From a virus, in IMG/VR virus record IMGVR_UViG_3300045996_003734, positions 45,167 to 109,166 of that record: a stretch of 64,000 bases of DNA, one strand, 5' to 3'. Below the pieces are notes generated by a model. That model saw nothing but the letters and a program-made list of their open reading frames with translations, was not told the DNA's origin and made no database searches. Both the position numbers and the translations under genes were made by a program. Below are positions 30,412-38,782 of this stretch, piece by piece (position 1 is the stretch's first letter; the number at the start of each line of letters is the position of its first letter).

Positions 30412-30705
30412 ATGCACAGCGCGCTCGACCCCGCCGCCCTCAGGAAGCTCGCCACGGTCTACGCCGACCGGAAGAGCACCGCTCACCGCCCGATCCACGC
30501 TGCCGTGACAGCGGTGCTCCGGGGCGCCTGCCAGAGCCCGGTGGTCGAGCTCGGCGTGGAGAACCTGCTCGCCCACTACGACGGCAAGGCCGACCTCTGC
30601 GACGTCGAGCGCGCTGAGCGGTACCTGGTCGAGTGCTGGGCTGAATGCGCCCCGCCTGCCCCCGCCGCCGCGCTGCCCTCGGTGGCGTGCGGCTCGCTTA
30701 ACTGA
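30412..30705 (+). CDS. First early gene, hypothetical
   Basis: 97 residues beginning MHSALDPAALRKLATVYADR. Helical, with SVTA-like and RPIHAAVTAVLRGACQSPVV segments and DVERAERYLVECWAEC near the end; no known motif. It is the first product of the rightward early operon and probably leaderless. Its start codon context is directly under the operators at 30371-30400. Confidence 0.6.
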   Translation: MHSALDPAALRKLATVYADRKSTAHRPIHAAVTAVLRGACQSPVVELGVENLLAHYDGKADLCDVERAERYLVECWAECAPPAPAAALPSVACGSLN

Positions 30706-30724
30706 GCTCTCCGGCCTTCGAGGC

Positions 30725-30793
30725 CTCGAGTGGGTGTCGCTCCGGGGAGTCAACCCTCCCCCCGACCTGACCTCGGAGCGACACCCACTCGAG
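30725..30793. repeat. 20-bp perfect inverted repeat in early-operon intergenic space
   Basis: The arms CTCGAGTGGGTGTCGCTCCG (30725-30744) and its exact reverse complement (30774-30793) flank a 29-nt loop with a C-run. In RNA this is a 20-bp stem, extended by G-U and G-C pairs. No T-run follows. It lies between the 97-residue gene and the next start at 30833. Confidence 0.75.
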
Positions 30794-30832
30794 TCCGCGC
30801 AAGCGACTCGACCAACCAGGAGCTGCAATCCC

Positions 30833-31060
30833 GTGACCATCAACCTGCACAACTGCCGAATCCTCCTCGCGCTCACGCCCGAGCAGTTCGAGAGGCTCAT
30901 CGAGGCCACTCGTGACGGCGCCGCCATCGTAACCACGGCGGAGCCCGTACCGCCGAACGACCCGCCGTCGAGCACCTTCCCCGCTGCTCCGGCCGCAACC
31001 GCCGAGAGCTCGGAGCCCGCCCTCCGCAACGTCGTCCCCCTCCGTCGGGTGGCAGCGTGA
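30833..31060 (+). CDS. Small hypothetical early protein
   Basis: 75 residues from GTG 30833, with AGGAG about 10 nt upstream. LLALTPEQFERLIEATRDGAA is an amphipathic helix pair; the rest is Pro/Ala-rich and disordered, ending basic (VVPLRRVAA). Its stop overlaps the next GTG start. Lies directly behind the 20-bp inverted repeat, which may control it. Function unknown. Confidence 0.55.
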   Translation: MTINLHNCRILLALTPEQFERLIEATRDGAAIVTTAEPVPPNDPPSSTFPAAPAATAESSEPALRNVVPLRRVAA

Positions 31061-31335
31061 GCACCCGCTACTCGCAGGTGCACGCGCGCTCGGTAGCCGT
31101 AAAGCCCGAGCCCGCTGCCTCTCCAAAGGAGGCGATCATCAAGCTTCTCGACACGGAGACGCTGGTCACCGAGGCCATCGAGAACCTCGTCCGAGGACCC
31201 GAAAGCCTCGAGTGCCGCGACGGCGCCGACGCGCTGCTTGGTGACGCCATGCGCCGCATTGCGCAGGCCCGCGCCATCCTCCACGAGCTGCGCCGCGCCG
31301 CGTGCGGGCAGCCCACGATCGCGAGTGTCGGCTGA
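31057..31335 (+). CDS. Small hypothetical early protein
   Basis: 92 residues from GTG 31057 (GTGA overlap). Helical: KEAIIKLLDTETLVTEAIENL and LLGDAMRRIAQARAILHELR. No known motif. Its stop overlaps the ATG of the next gene (TGATG). Confidence 0.55.
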   Translation: MSTRYSQVHARSVAVKPEPAASPKEAIIKLLDTETLVTEAIENLVRGPESLECRDGADALLGDAMRRIAQARAILHELRRAACGQPTIASVG

Positions 31336-31646
31336 TGGCCGGCCGGTGCAACTGCTGCGCGCGCCCCGTGGCCATCACGGAGGCGAGTCGCTTCCGAACG
31401 GTCGTGTACCGGGACCCGCGCTCGGATGCGCCGTACCTGTATCTCGCGATGTTCGAGTGCCTTTGCCAGAACACGCTCGCGGTCGTGCTGTGGGAGGACG
31501 AGGCGACTGCTCTCGAGTCGCACGAGGCAGACGTGGCCGAAGCCGCCCGCGCCGCCGCCTACGAACGCGACGAGGCGCCGTACGACCGCGCCGTTTCTCG
31601 CGGCTTCTTTTCGCTCACTCACGAGCTCGCCAGTCGCGGGCTGTAG
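31335..31646 (+). CDS. Small Cys-rich early protein
   Basis: 103 residues. Begins MAGRCNCCARPVAIT, with a second Cys pair FECLCQN near 45, a possible zinc site built from two knuckles around RFRTVVYRDPRSDAPYLYL. The C-terminal part is helical. Unknown function; perhaps interacts with the recombination genes that follow. Confidence 0.55.
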   Translation: MAGRCNCCARPVAITEASRFRTVVYRDPRSDAPYLYLAMFECLCQNTLAVVLWEDEATALESHEADVAEAARAAAYERDEAPYDRAVSRGFFSLTHELASRGL

Positions 31647-31676
31647 GGCGCGCTGCGCCCAGAAGGTTGGGGACTC

Positions 31677-32801
31677 ATGCAATCGACTCTTTTGATTCCT
31701 GTGGGGCGCGCCAAGGGCGAGCCGATCGCTTCGTGCTCGCTCGAGAACCTGGACTGGACCATCAACTTCATCGCGAAGAAGCTGCGGGAAGAGCCGACCG
31801 GCAGGTTTGCAGCCGACAACCGGCGCTGGCTCGACGAGGCGCAGCGCGTCTTCGGCGAGCGCAGCGAGGGCGTGGTGGTCGAGGGCCCGACGGCTGGTGC
31901 CGCGCCGGCCGCCATAACGCAGCCGCGCCCGCACGCCCCCCTCGCTACGCAGCTGGTAAATGTGCCCGTCGGGGCCATTCGCGAGGCCGCGGCCGCCACC
32001 ACGGCACTGGTCAAGGCGCGCGAGCTTGGGCACCTCATCTCCCCCGCCCCGGCCGTGGGCAACCTCCCGGAAGGCTGCGCGATCAACGTCTCCGCCGTCG
32101 TCGTCGACATCGACCGCGAGACGTACGCGATGAGCGGCACGAGCGAGCGCGGGCTCAGCAAGGTGGCCCTCGACAAGATCGCCAGCGCGCTCGGCGTCGA
32201 CTGGGACCCGCAACTCTCGCAGCGGCTCGATGACGGCTCGCACCCGCACTACTGCCACTTCCAGGCCGTCGGCCGCGTGCGCAACTTCGACGGCACGTGG
32301 CGCACCATCCAGGCTCACAAGGAGCTCGACCTCCGCGACGGCTCCGCGCTTATCGAAGACATCCTGGCGCGGGAGGCGAAGAAGCAGCAGGAGCAGGGCA
32401 ACAGCTACAAGGGCGACGGCGGCAAGAAGGAGATCGCGGGCAAGCGTCTGCACATCCTGTCGCTGTGCGAGACCGAGGCTCGGCTCCGCGCGGTGCGCTC
32501 GATGGGCCTCCGCACCGGCTACACCCGGGAGGAGCTCGCCAAGCCGTTCGTGATCGCGCAGATCTCCTTTGACGGCTACAGCGAGGACCCGGAAGCGCGG
32601 GCGCAATTCCGCGAGGGCATCATGGCCAATTTCCTCGGCGGATCGCGGGCCCTCTACGGCAAGCCTCCCGTGAAGGAGCTGCAGCAGCACGCCCCGCCGC
32701 CCCCGCTTAGCGCGTACGGCGACGCGGGCGACGAAGACGACGGGCCGCCCAACTACGGCTTCAGCGAGCCCCGGCGCACAGGAACGGGAGGGCCGTACTG
32801 A
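31677..32801 (+). CDS. Putative single-strand annealing protein (Erf/Rad52-like)
   Basis: 374 residues upstream of an SbcD/SbcC pair. Residues ~5-45 resemble an IPxGKxKGxPL...L.W motif (LLIPVGRAKGEPIASCSLEN) found in some phage nucleases and recombinases. Residues ~145-300 carry the annealing-protein pattern: LSKVALDKIASALGVDWDPQ, KELDLRDG, then LSLCETEARLRAVRSMGLRT, like the ETxA..RALR helix of Erf/Rad52 proteins. The tail is disordered and acidic. With the nuclease pair it would form a phage recombination module. Motif-level call; a profile search would settle it. Confidence 0.45.
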   Translation: MQSTLLIPVGRAKGEPIASCSLENLDWTINFIAKKLREEPTGRFAADNRRWLDEAQRVFGERSEGVVVEGPTAGAAPAAITQPRPHAPLATQLVNVPVGAIREAAAATTALVKARELGHLISPAPAVGNLPEGCAINVSAVVVDIDRETYAMSGTSERGLSKVALDKIASALGVDWDPQLSQRLDDGSHPHYCHFQAVGRVRNFDGTWRTIQAHKELDLRDGSALIEDILAREAKKQQEQGNSYKGDGGKKEIAGKRLHILSLCETEARLRAVRSMGLRTGYTREELAKPFVIAQISFDGYSEDPEARAQFREGIMANFLGGSRALYGKPPVKELQQHAPPPPLSAYGDAGDEDDGPPNYGFSEPRRTGTGGPY

Positions 32802-33943
32802 TGCGCCTTCTCGCCTCCGGCGACAACCACTTCGCCGAGCACCTGCGCTTCGACGAGTGCATCAAGGTCCACGCCTCGATGGTCGAGCAGGCGCGCGACG
32901 TGAAAGCCGACGTCTTCTTGGACAGCGGCGACGTCTTCGACGCTGCGAGCACCCCGCGCGAGCGACAGGCCGTCGCTGAGTGGATCGTGGCGATGGCCGA
33001 GGTTTGCCCGGTCGTATTTGCGAAGGGCAACCACGACCGCCCCCTCGACGTCGCGCTCATGCGCCGCTTGTCGACGAAGCACCCGGTGATCGTCGAGGAG
33101 GGCGCCGCCGTCCACCACGTCGCCGGGGCTGCAATCGCGGTGATGGCGTGGCCCGAGCGCGCCCACCTGCTCGCGGCGCTGGGTAGCGCGGCGGCTGCGG
33201 ACCTCGGCATGCGAGAGGCGCTCCAGGGCGTGCTGCGCGGCCTCGGCCAGCAGCTCGAGCAGCACGACGGGCCGCGCGTCCTGCTCGGTCATTTCATGGT
33301 CGACGGCTCCGTCGCGAGCACCGGTCAGCCCTTGCTCGGAATGCCGATCAACGTGGGCCTGGCCGACCTGGCGCTGGCGCGCGCTCACCTGACGGTCATG
33401 GGCCACATCCACAAGGCCCAGAGCTGGGAGCTCGAGACGGGGCCCGCCATCTACACGGGCTCGCCTTTCCGGACGGACTTCGGCCAGCTCGAGCGCAAGA
33501 GCATCCTGTTCGCCGAGTTCGACGGGCAGCGACTGCTCCGCACGGAGGAGCTGGAGACGCCGTGCACGCCGATGGTGCACATGGACGGGTCGCTTGAGCG
33601 CGTCGCGGGCAGAGCGTTCTTCGCGGTAGGGCCCCACGCCGACGTGCGTGGCGCCGAGATCCGACTGCGATACAGCGTCGCGCCAGAGGATCGCGACACC
33701 GTCCGCCACCTTGCCGACGAGGCGAAGAGCGAGCTGATTGCTCGCGGCGCGCACAGCGTGAAGGTCGAAGAGGTCGTGATCGCAGAGCGCCGCGCGCGCG
33801 CTCCGGAGGTCGCGAAGGCGACGAGTGTGCAGGACAAGCTGGACGCGCACTGGCTCTCGCTCGGGTACGACCCGGGGGGGCAGCGCGGGGAGCTGCATGT
33901 GATGGCCGCGGAGTTGGAGCAGGAGGTGGCGAATGCGTCTTGA
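32801..33943 (+). CDS. SbcD/Mre11-like nuclease (T4 gp47-like)
   Basis: 380 residues with all calcineurin-type phosphoesterase motifs: GDNH at 7-10, GDVFD at 43-47, GNHD at 76-79, GHFM near 165 and GHIHK near 205, followed by the SPFRTDFGQLE capping segment. It is the manganese nuclease partner of the following ATPase, degrading or trimming DNA ends and hairpins. The start overlaps the upstream stop (TGATG) and its end overlaps the sbcC-like gene by 11 bases. Confidence 0.85.
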   Translation: MRLLASGDNHFAEHLRFDECIKVHASMVEQARDVKADVFLDSGDVFDAASTPRERQAVAEWIVAMAEVCPVVFAKGNHDRPLDVALMRRLSTKHPVIVEEGAAVHHVAGAAIAVMAWPERAHLLAALGSAAAADLGMREALQGVLRGLGQQLEQHDGPRVLLGHFMVDGSVASTGQPLLGMPINVGLADLALARAHLTVMGHIHKAQSWELETGPAIYTGSPFRTDFGQLERKSILFAEFDGQRLLRTEELETPCTPMVHMDGSLERVAGRAFFAVGPHADVRGAEIRLRYSVAPEDRDTVRHLADEAKSELIARGAHSVKVEEVVIAERRARAPEVAKATSVQDKLDAHWLSLGYDPGGQRGELHVMAAELEQEVANAS

Positions 33944-36362
33944 AAAAGCCGTGTGGCACAACATGGGCCCGCACCGGGATTGGACCCTCGACCTGACGGA
34001 GCTGGACCCCTCGGCGAAGCTGGTGGCGCTGGTCGGCAAGAACGGCCGCGGCAAGAGCTTCAGCTTGGAGAGCGCGGTGGCCGGCGCCTGCTACGGCAGC
34101 ATGCCCACGCAAGGCTCTGTGGTGAAGCGCGCCACGGCGGCGGACAGCTACCTCGAAAGCACGCTCGTGCACGCCGGAGCGCGGTACCGCATCCGCCACT
34201 TGGCGAACGCCTCCACCGGCAAGGGCGAGGTGCTCTGCCAGGTGGACGACGGCACGGGCCGTTTCGTGCCGGCCTACGAGGGAGGCACCGGCATCAAGCT
34301 CTTCAAGGCGGAAGCCGCTCGTCGGCTGCCAGATCCGGACGTGCTCTTCGCGAGCATCTTCGCCGCCCAGCAGAGCGAGGGCTTCGTGAAGATGAGCTCC
34401 GGAGACCGCATCGGAGTCATTCTCCGAGTGCTCGGGGTGGCGAAGTTCGAGCGCATGGCTGAGGCCGCGCGGAAGCGGAAGGCCGCCGCCGCTGACCAGC
34501 TCGCCGCGCTCGGGCGACGCATCGCCGACATTCGAGGCGGCAGCAAGGGCGTCGCCGCGTGCGAGGCCGACCTCGCTGTAGCGACCGAGGCCGTGGCGGA
34601 ACTGCGGCGCGCAGCCAGCGAGGCGGAGACCGCGGTGACCGATGGCAAGGAGCGGGACGCCGAGGTCCGCGTGCTCACGGCCCAGCGTGACGCGGCCGTG
34701 CGCGAGCTCGCGGCGCTCCAGCAGCAGCTCGGAGAGGCCTCGCGCCAGCTGGCCGACACGGCCGTGAAGGTGCGGAACAACCGCGCCGTTCTCGCCGACG
34801 CCGAGAACATCCGCAAGGCCGCGGCATCGGTGGTCCAGCTCGAGCACCAGCTCCAGGGGCACGAGCTGGCGCTGGCGAAGACCCAGGCCGAGCTCGACGG
34901 GATGCGTGCTCGGGGTCGCGACGCCGCGACGGCAATCGAAGCCGCGTCGACTCGCGCCAACCGCGCTCGGGCGCGCGCGGCCGACGCACCGAAAGTGCAA
35001 GCCGCGAAGGAGGCTCTGCCCGGACTGCGGGACGCGCTCGACGAGGCTGAAGCGGAGGTCACGCGAGCAACCGCCAAGTTCGAAGAGGTGCAGAGCGCTC
35101 ACGTGGCCGGATCTGGCGAGCGCATCACGGCGCTGCGCCGCCATATCAGCACGGCGCGCACGCTGGCTCACGACCGCGCGGACCACGAGCGGATCCATCA
35201 GACCCTGGGTGATGCCATCGAAGGGGACGACGCGGCGGTGCTCGCGGCGCAGCAGACCCCGACGCTTGTGCAGGAAGCGAGCAGCCGCGTGGGGGATGCT
35301 CGCGTGAACGCGCAGCACGCGCGAGCGGCCCTCTTCGCGGCGGAGAAGCTCGCCGCCCGAAGCGCTGAGGTCGACTCCGCCGAGCAAGAGCTCCGCGAGG
35401 CGACCGCCGAGGTGCAACGGCTTCTCGGCCAGGGGCAGATCGTGACCGAGCGCGCTGAGGACAAGGTCGTAGAGCTGACCAACGCCATCGCCGCGAACCA
35501 GCAGATGCAGGCCGCCCTCCGCCCCCTCGCCTCCAAAGTCGCCCCGCTCGACAACGCTGAGGCACGGCTGGCGGCGCTCCTGCCGGTGATCGAGCAGCAG
35601 GGCGCAGACGTTGCTCGGCTGGAGGCCGCCATCGCCGCGCTGCCGGCGCTCGACGTCGTGCCCGTGCGCCCGAACCTCCCCGCCCTCCAAGCCTCCCTGG
35701 AGAGCGCGCAGCAAGCCCTCCGCGTCGCCGAGGGCACCGTTTCCCGGGCGCAGGCGGCGCTCGATCGCGCCCGCGAGGTGGAAGCGCAGGTGGCTGGCCT
35801 CGAGGCGGAGGCGGCCACCACGCAGACCGTCCTGGAGCGCGCCAGCCGGCTCGCCCTCGACCTCGGCCGCGACGGCATTCAGAGCGCCGAGGTCGACTCC
35901 GCCGGCCCCGAGCTGACCGAGCTCATCAACGACTTGCTCCACACCTGCCAAGGCCCCCGCTTCACCGTCTCGGTCGAGACGCAGCGAGCCTCGGCCGACG
36001 GCAAGAAGACGATCGAAGAATGCAACATCCGCGTCATCGACACCGTCGCCGGTACCGACAAGGAGATCGCGGAGCACTCCGGCGGAGAGCGCGTGATCCT
36101 CGGGGAAGCGGTGAGCCTCGCCCTCACCATGCTCGCCTGCCGCCGCGCCGGGTGGGAGCGCCCTACCCTCATCCGCGACGAGAGCGCCGCCGCCCTGGAC
36201 CCCGGGAACGCCCGGGCGTGGGTAGCCATGATGCGCCGCGCGGTCGAGCTCACAGGCGCCGACCGCCTGCTCTTCGTGAGCCACAGCCCCGACGTGGTGG
36301 AGATGGCCGACGCTCAGATCGAAGTGGGCGCGCCGAGCGCGACGGAAGCGAGGGCAGCGTGA
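33933..36362 (+). CDS. SbcC/Rad50-like ATPase (T4 gp46-like), no zinc hook visible
   Basis: 809 residues. Walker A GKNGRGKS at 35-42, a long Ala/Glu-rich coiled-coil middle (~170-620), ABC signature SGGE near 715 and Walker B LIRDESAAALDP near 748, then LLFVSHSPDVVEMAD with a switch His. Shorter than bacterial SbcC (about 1050). Rad50-family apices normally carry a CxxC zinc hook; I find no CxxC in the coiled coil. It would clamp DNA and drive the SbcD-like nuclease. Confidence 0.85.
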   Translation: MRLEKAVWHNMGPHRDWTLDLTELDPSAKLVALVGKNGRGKSFSLESAVAGACYGSMPTQGSVVKRATAADSYLESTLVHAGARYRIRHLANASTGKGEVLCQVDDGTGRFVPAYEGGTGIKLFKAEAARRLPDPDVLFASIFAAQQSEGFVKMSSGDRIGVILRVLGVAKFERMAEAARKRKAAAADQLAALGRRIADIRGGSKGVAACEADLAVATEAVAELRRAASEAETAVTDGKERDAEVRVLTAQRDAAVRELAALQQQLGEASRQLADTAVKVRNNRAVLADAENIRKAAASVVQLEHQLQGHELALAKTQAELDGMRARGRDAATAIEAASTRANRARARAADAPKVQAAKEALPGLRDALDEAEAEVTRATAKFEEVQSAHVAGSGERITALRRHISTARTLAHDRADHERIHQTLGDAIEGDDAAVLAAQQTPTLVQEASSRVGDARVNAQHARAALFAAEKLAARSAEVDSAEQELREATAEVQRLLGQGQIVTERAEDKVVELTNAIAANQQMQAALRPLASKVAPLDNAEARLAALLPVIEQQGADVARLEAAIAALPALDVVPVRPNLPALQASLESAQQALRVAEGTVSRAQAALDRAREVEAQVAGLEAEAATTQTVLERASRLALDLGRDGIQSAEVDSAGPELTELINDLLHTCQGPRFTVSVETQRASADGKKTIEECNIRVIDTVAGTDKEIAEHSGGERVILGEAVSLALTMLACRRAGWERPTLIRDESAAALDPGNARAWVAMMRRAVELTGADRLLFVSHSPDVVEMADAQIEVGAPSATEARAA

Positions 36363-36724
36363 GCGCGCTCTCCAATCGCCTTAAGTGCGCCGTCCACCCG
36401 GGCCTTCCCAACCCCGTGACCCGCGTGCCGTTCGGGCAGGAGTCCCGGAGCAAGGAAGAGGTGGGCCTCCTCGAGGCAGAGCTGCAGGTGGTCGTGGCCG
36501 TCGTGGCTGCCGACTTCACCCAGGTGGGCCCGGTATCTCGTGAGGACATCGACCGCATCGTGGCCTGCGAGGCCACCAACTACATGGCTCGGCTCGAGCG
36601 CAGCGGTTGGGTGGAGGTGGTGGGCGTGCTCCCGCGGTCCACCAGCAAGCTCTACCGGGCAACGTCGAAGGCTCGGAGGGTGCTTGGGCTCGAGGGTTGG
36701 TCGCTGCTCCGGGAGGTCGCGTGA
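36359..36724 (+). CDS. Small winged-helix-like protein
   Basis: 121 residues from a GTG overlapping the upstream stop. VAADFTQVGPVSREDIDRIV, NYMARLERSGWVEVVG and STSKLYRATSKARRVLGLEG have the strand-helix-wing look of a winged-helix domain. It could be a DNA-binding regulator coupled to the recombination genes; no family recognised. Confidence 0.5.
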   Translation: MSALSNRLKCAVHPGLPNPVTRVPFGQESRSKEEVGLLEAELQVVVAVVAADFTQVGPVSREDIDRIVACEATNYMARLERSGWVEVVGVLPRSTSKLYRATSKARRVLGLEGWSLLREVA

Positions 36725-36921
36725 TGCACGAGTCAGAAGAAGACGGCACGGGTCGAAGTCGCCTGCTCACGAACACCTGCAATCGGTGCGGGCGCCACAC
36801 CGACTCGGTGCGCGTGTTCCCGCCGACGCAGTTCAGCCCAGCTCAAGCCTACACGCCCCGCTTTTGCCGGGGCTGCGAAGACGTTGTTTCGAATCAGCGG
36901 GGCGAGGGGTCTCGTGGCTAA
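36724..36921 (+). CDS. Small zinc-ribbon protein
   Basis: 65 residues from ATG 36724 (TGATG overlap). CNRCGRH at ~19-25 and CRGCE at ~48-52 form a clear two-knuckle zinc ribbon. Unknown role, one of several such proteins in the early region. Confidence 0.6.
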   Translation: MHESEEDGTGRSRLLTNTCNRCGRHTDSVRVFPPTQFSPAQAYTPRFCRGCEDVVSNQRGEGSRG

Positions 36922-37192
36922 CCGCCCCTCCCTCGACCGTCTCGCCGAGCTCGAGACGCTAGCGCCCGACGAGGACTGCCCGCCGGACGCTCGCTTCTCG
37001 GTACCTGCCTCGGACCTGCGCGACCTGCTGGCGCTGATTCCGATGGTGCGAGCCGCCGACCGCGTCGCGGCTGCTGCGAGCGTAGTCAAAGTTCACGCTG
37101 TAACCCTGCGCCAGGAAGAGCTCGCCGCCGAGCTGCTCGGCGCCCTGCTGGAGTACGATCCGCAGATCGTTCTGGGGGCGAGTCGTGGCTGA
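36914..37192 (+). CDS. Small hypothetical protein
   Basis: 92 residues from GTG 36914, overlapping both neighbours by 8 bases. SVPASDLRDLLALIPMVRAAD and ELAAELLGALLEYDP are amphipathic helices; the N-terminus is acidic. No recognised motif. Confidence 0.55.
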   Translation: MANRPSLDRLAELETLAPDEDCPPDARFSVPASDLRDLLALIPMVRAADRVAAAASVVKVHAVTLRQEELAAELLGALLEYDPQIVLGASRG

Positions 37193-37505
37193 GAGCACCC
37201 CCGACATGTTCGCTATCGGCTCGCTCCGCTGGCCTGGCCTCTCCAAGGTCGCCGAGGAGTCCGGAGAGGTGGTGCAGGTCATCGGGAAGCTCATGGGCAC
37301 CGGGGGAGAGCCGGCGCACTGGGACGGCTCGGACCTCCGCGTGCGCTTGCAGGAAGAGCTGGGCGACCTGCTCGCGGCCGTCGACTACGTGCTGCGAGTC
37401 AACCCGTACGCGCTGAACGAGCTCGAGGTGGCCGTGCGGCGCAGCCAGAAACTGGAGACGTTCTTGCGGTGGCACCGCCAGCAAGGAGGCCCCGATGCCG
37501 GGTGA
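37185..37505 (+). CDS. MazG-like nucleotide pyrophosphohydrolase
   Basis: 106 residues with the MazG metal-binding helices: EESGEVVQVIGK at 24-35 and LQEELGDLLAAVDYV at 55-69 (ExxE and ExxD-type acidic pairs). Length fits single-domain phage MazG proteins, which hydrolyse NTPs or alarmone-type nucleotides and can shape host physiology during infection. Start GTG 37185 overlaps the upstream stop. Confidence 0.75.
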   Translation: MAESTPDMFAIGSLRWPGLSKVAEESGEVVQVIGKLMGTGGEPAHWDGSDLRVRLQEELGDLLAAVDYVLRVNPYALNELEVAVRRSQKLETFLRWHRQQGGPDAG

Positions 37506-38010
37506 CGCTCGCTACTCGCGCTGGATCCACACGCAGCCGTGCGCGGTCTGCGACACGACGTTGCAGGTCGAAGGCCACCACTCGCTCTACGGCACCACGT
37601 ACAGCCCGGAGGACGCGCGGCCGACGAAGGCCATCGAGGGCGCCCGCAAGGGCATGGCCCAGAAAAGCCACGACTACTTCCTCATCCCGCTGTGCTTGAA
37701 GCACCACGAGCCCGGCATCCACCAGCTGGGGAACTACTTCGAGGGCTGGTCCCGCGCGGAGGCCAACGCTTGGGAGGAGGAGCAGGTCGGCATCCACCGG
37801 AACCGCTACGCCATGCAAGCCCCCGCACCTGCGGCGGCTCCCGCGCGCGCCACCCGCCCCGTCAAAGCCACCAGCTCCCTCGAGCGGGAGCGCGTGCTCG
37901 AGCAGATCGAAACCTGGGCAGGAGCCCGACGCCTGAAAGCCGAGGAGCACCAGCTCATCCACGACTTGGTCAACGACTTGAGGGCGGAGTCGCCCGGGAA
38001 GCAATTCTGA
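37495..38010 (+). CDS. HNH-like / DUF968-type nuclease
   Basis: 171 residues. CAVCDTTLQVEGHHSLYG at 16-33 and DYFLIPLCLKHHEPGIHQLG near 59-78 give the CxxC...HH...C..HH layout of the Ref/DUF968 family of phage HNH-like nucleases, in which the second block is the catalytic part. The C-terminal ~60 residues are a charged helix pair. It would cut DNA during recombination or replication. Confidence 0.65.
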   Translation: MPGDARYSRWIHTQPCAVCDTTLQVEGHHSLYGTTYSPEDARPTKAIEGARKGMAQKSHDYFLIPLCLKHHEPGIHQLGNYFEGWSRAEANAWEEEQVGIHRNRYAMQAPAPAAAPARATRPVKATSSLERERVLEQIETWAGARRLKAEEHQLIHDLVNDLRAESPGKQF

Positions 38011-38603
38011 TGGCTAGCCTCTTCAACCGCCACATCGCGAAGCTCTTGCCGTCGCTGACCTGGCGCCACTTCGGCGTCGGCGCGCTACAGGCCTACCTGT
38101 CCGAGGACGGACGGCTCGAGCAGCGGCTCCACATCTGGCACCCGAGCCTGATTCGGTCGGGCATCCAAGGGCGCGGGGACTGCCACAACCACCGCTTTTC
38201 GTTCGTTTCGCAGGTGCTTTGCGGCGCCATCGTGAACGAACAGTGGGACCTCCGAGCCTTTGAGGCCGGCGACTACGCACTCTACGAGGTCGAGCACGCT
38301 CGTGCCGCGCTGCAGCGCACCGGCGCTTTCGACTGCGACTACCGCCTGGTCGCCCGCTGTCACGCCGCACCCATCGGCCGGACCTGGACCCACGCGGGCG
38401 GCTCCTACGAATTCGAGCGTGGCGCCTTTCACCGCACAAGCTGCCTCGGTCTGACCGTCACGCTGGTCACCAAATTCGACCAGCAGGAGGAGCGAGCGCG
38501 CATCCTGTGCCCGCACGGTGAGCGCCTCGTGCAGGCCTTCGGCGGTCCCAAGCCTGATGTCCAGGCGGTGCTGCGCGACGCGCAGGAGGCTCTTTGCCGA
38601 TGA
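38010..38603 (+). CDS. Cupin-like hypothetical protein
   Basis: 197 residues from ATG 38010, which shares the final A of the upstream stop codon. CHNHRFSFVSQVLCGAIVNEQW near 58-79 resembles the HxH...G strand of cupin-type metal sites, and a later GGSYEFERGAFHRTSC near 140 could supply another His; LTVTLVTKF follows as a strand. This is a beta-barrel-like protein of unknown activity. The frame continuing from 37539 upstream is spurious. Confidence 0.5.
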   Translation: MASLFNRHIAKLLPSLTWRHFGVGALQAYLSEDGRLEQRLHIWHPSLIRSGIQGRGDCHNHRFSFVSQVLCGAIVNEQWDLRAFEAGDYALYEVEHARAALQRTGAFDCDYRLVARCHAAPIGRTWTHAGGSYEFERGAFHRTSCLGLTVTLVTKFDQQEERARILCPHGERLVQAFGGPKPDVQAVLRDAQEALCR

Positions 38604-38782
38604 AGCGCACCTATCCTCGCTGGGCCTGCACCCACACTCGCTTCGCTTGGGAGGGCTCTCCGTACGAGGCTTGTCCGGGCTGCCGCAACCAGGTGCGCCG
38701 CTTCTTCCGGCATTGGTCGGCCCTCACCCTGGCCGTCGGCATCGCGTTCTTGGTGCTCTGCGCCGCGGCAGGTGCCAGGTGA
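38600..38782 (+). CDS. Small membrane protein with zinc knuckle
   Basis: 60 residues from ATG 38600 (overlap with stop at 38603). C..H (CTHT) and CPGC near 10-28 could bind zinc; residues ~38-58 are one transmembrane helix (ALTLAVGIAFLVLCAAAGA). Topology and role unknown; could be an accessory membrane factor. Confidence 0.5.
   Translation: MKRTYPRWACTHTRFAWEGSPYEACPGCRNQVRRFFRHWSALTLAVGIAFLVLCAAAGAR

Noticed and set aside
31068-32690. 540-residue minus-strand frame
   Set aside because: Shadow of the coupled early genes and the annealing-like gene in GC-rich DNA.
33396-36284. 962-residue minus-strand open frame opposite sbcC
   Set aside because: Antisense shadow of a clear SbcC-like gene; composition is Arg/His/Leu-rich with no motif and no start support.
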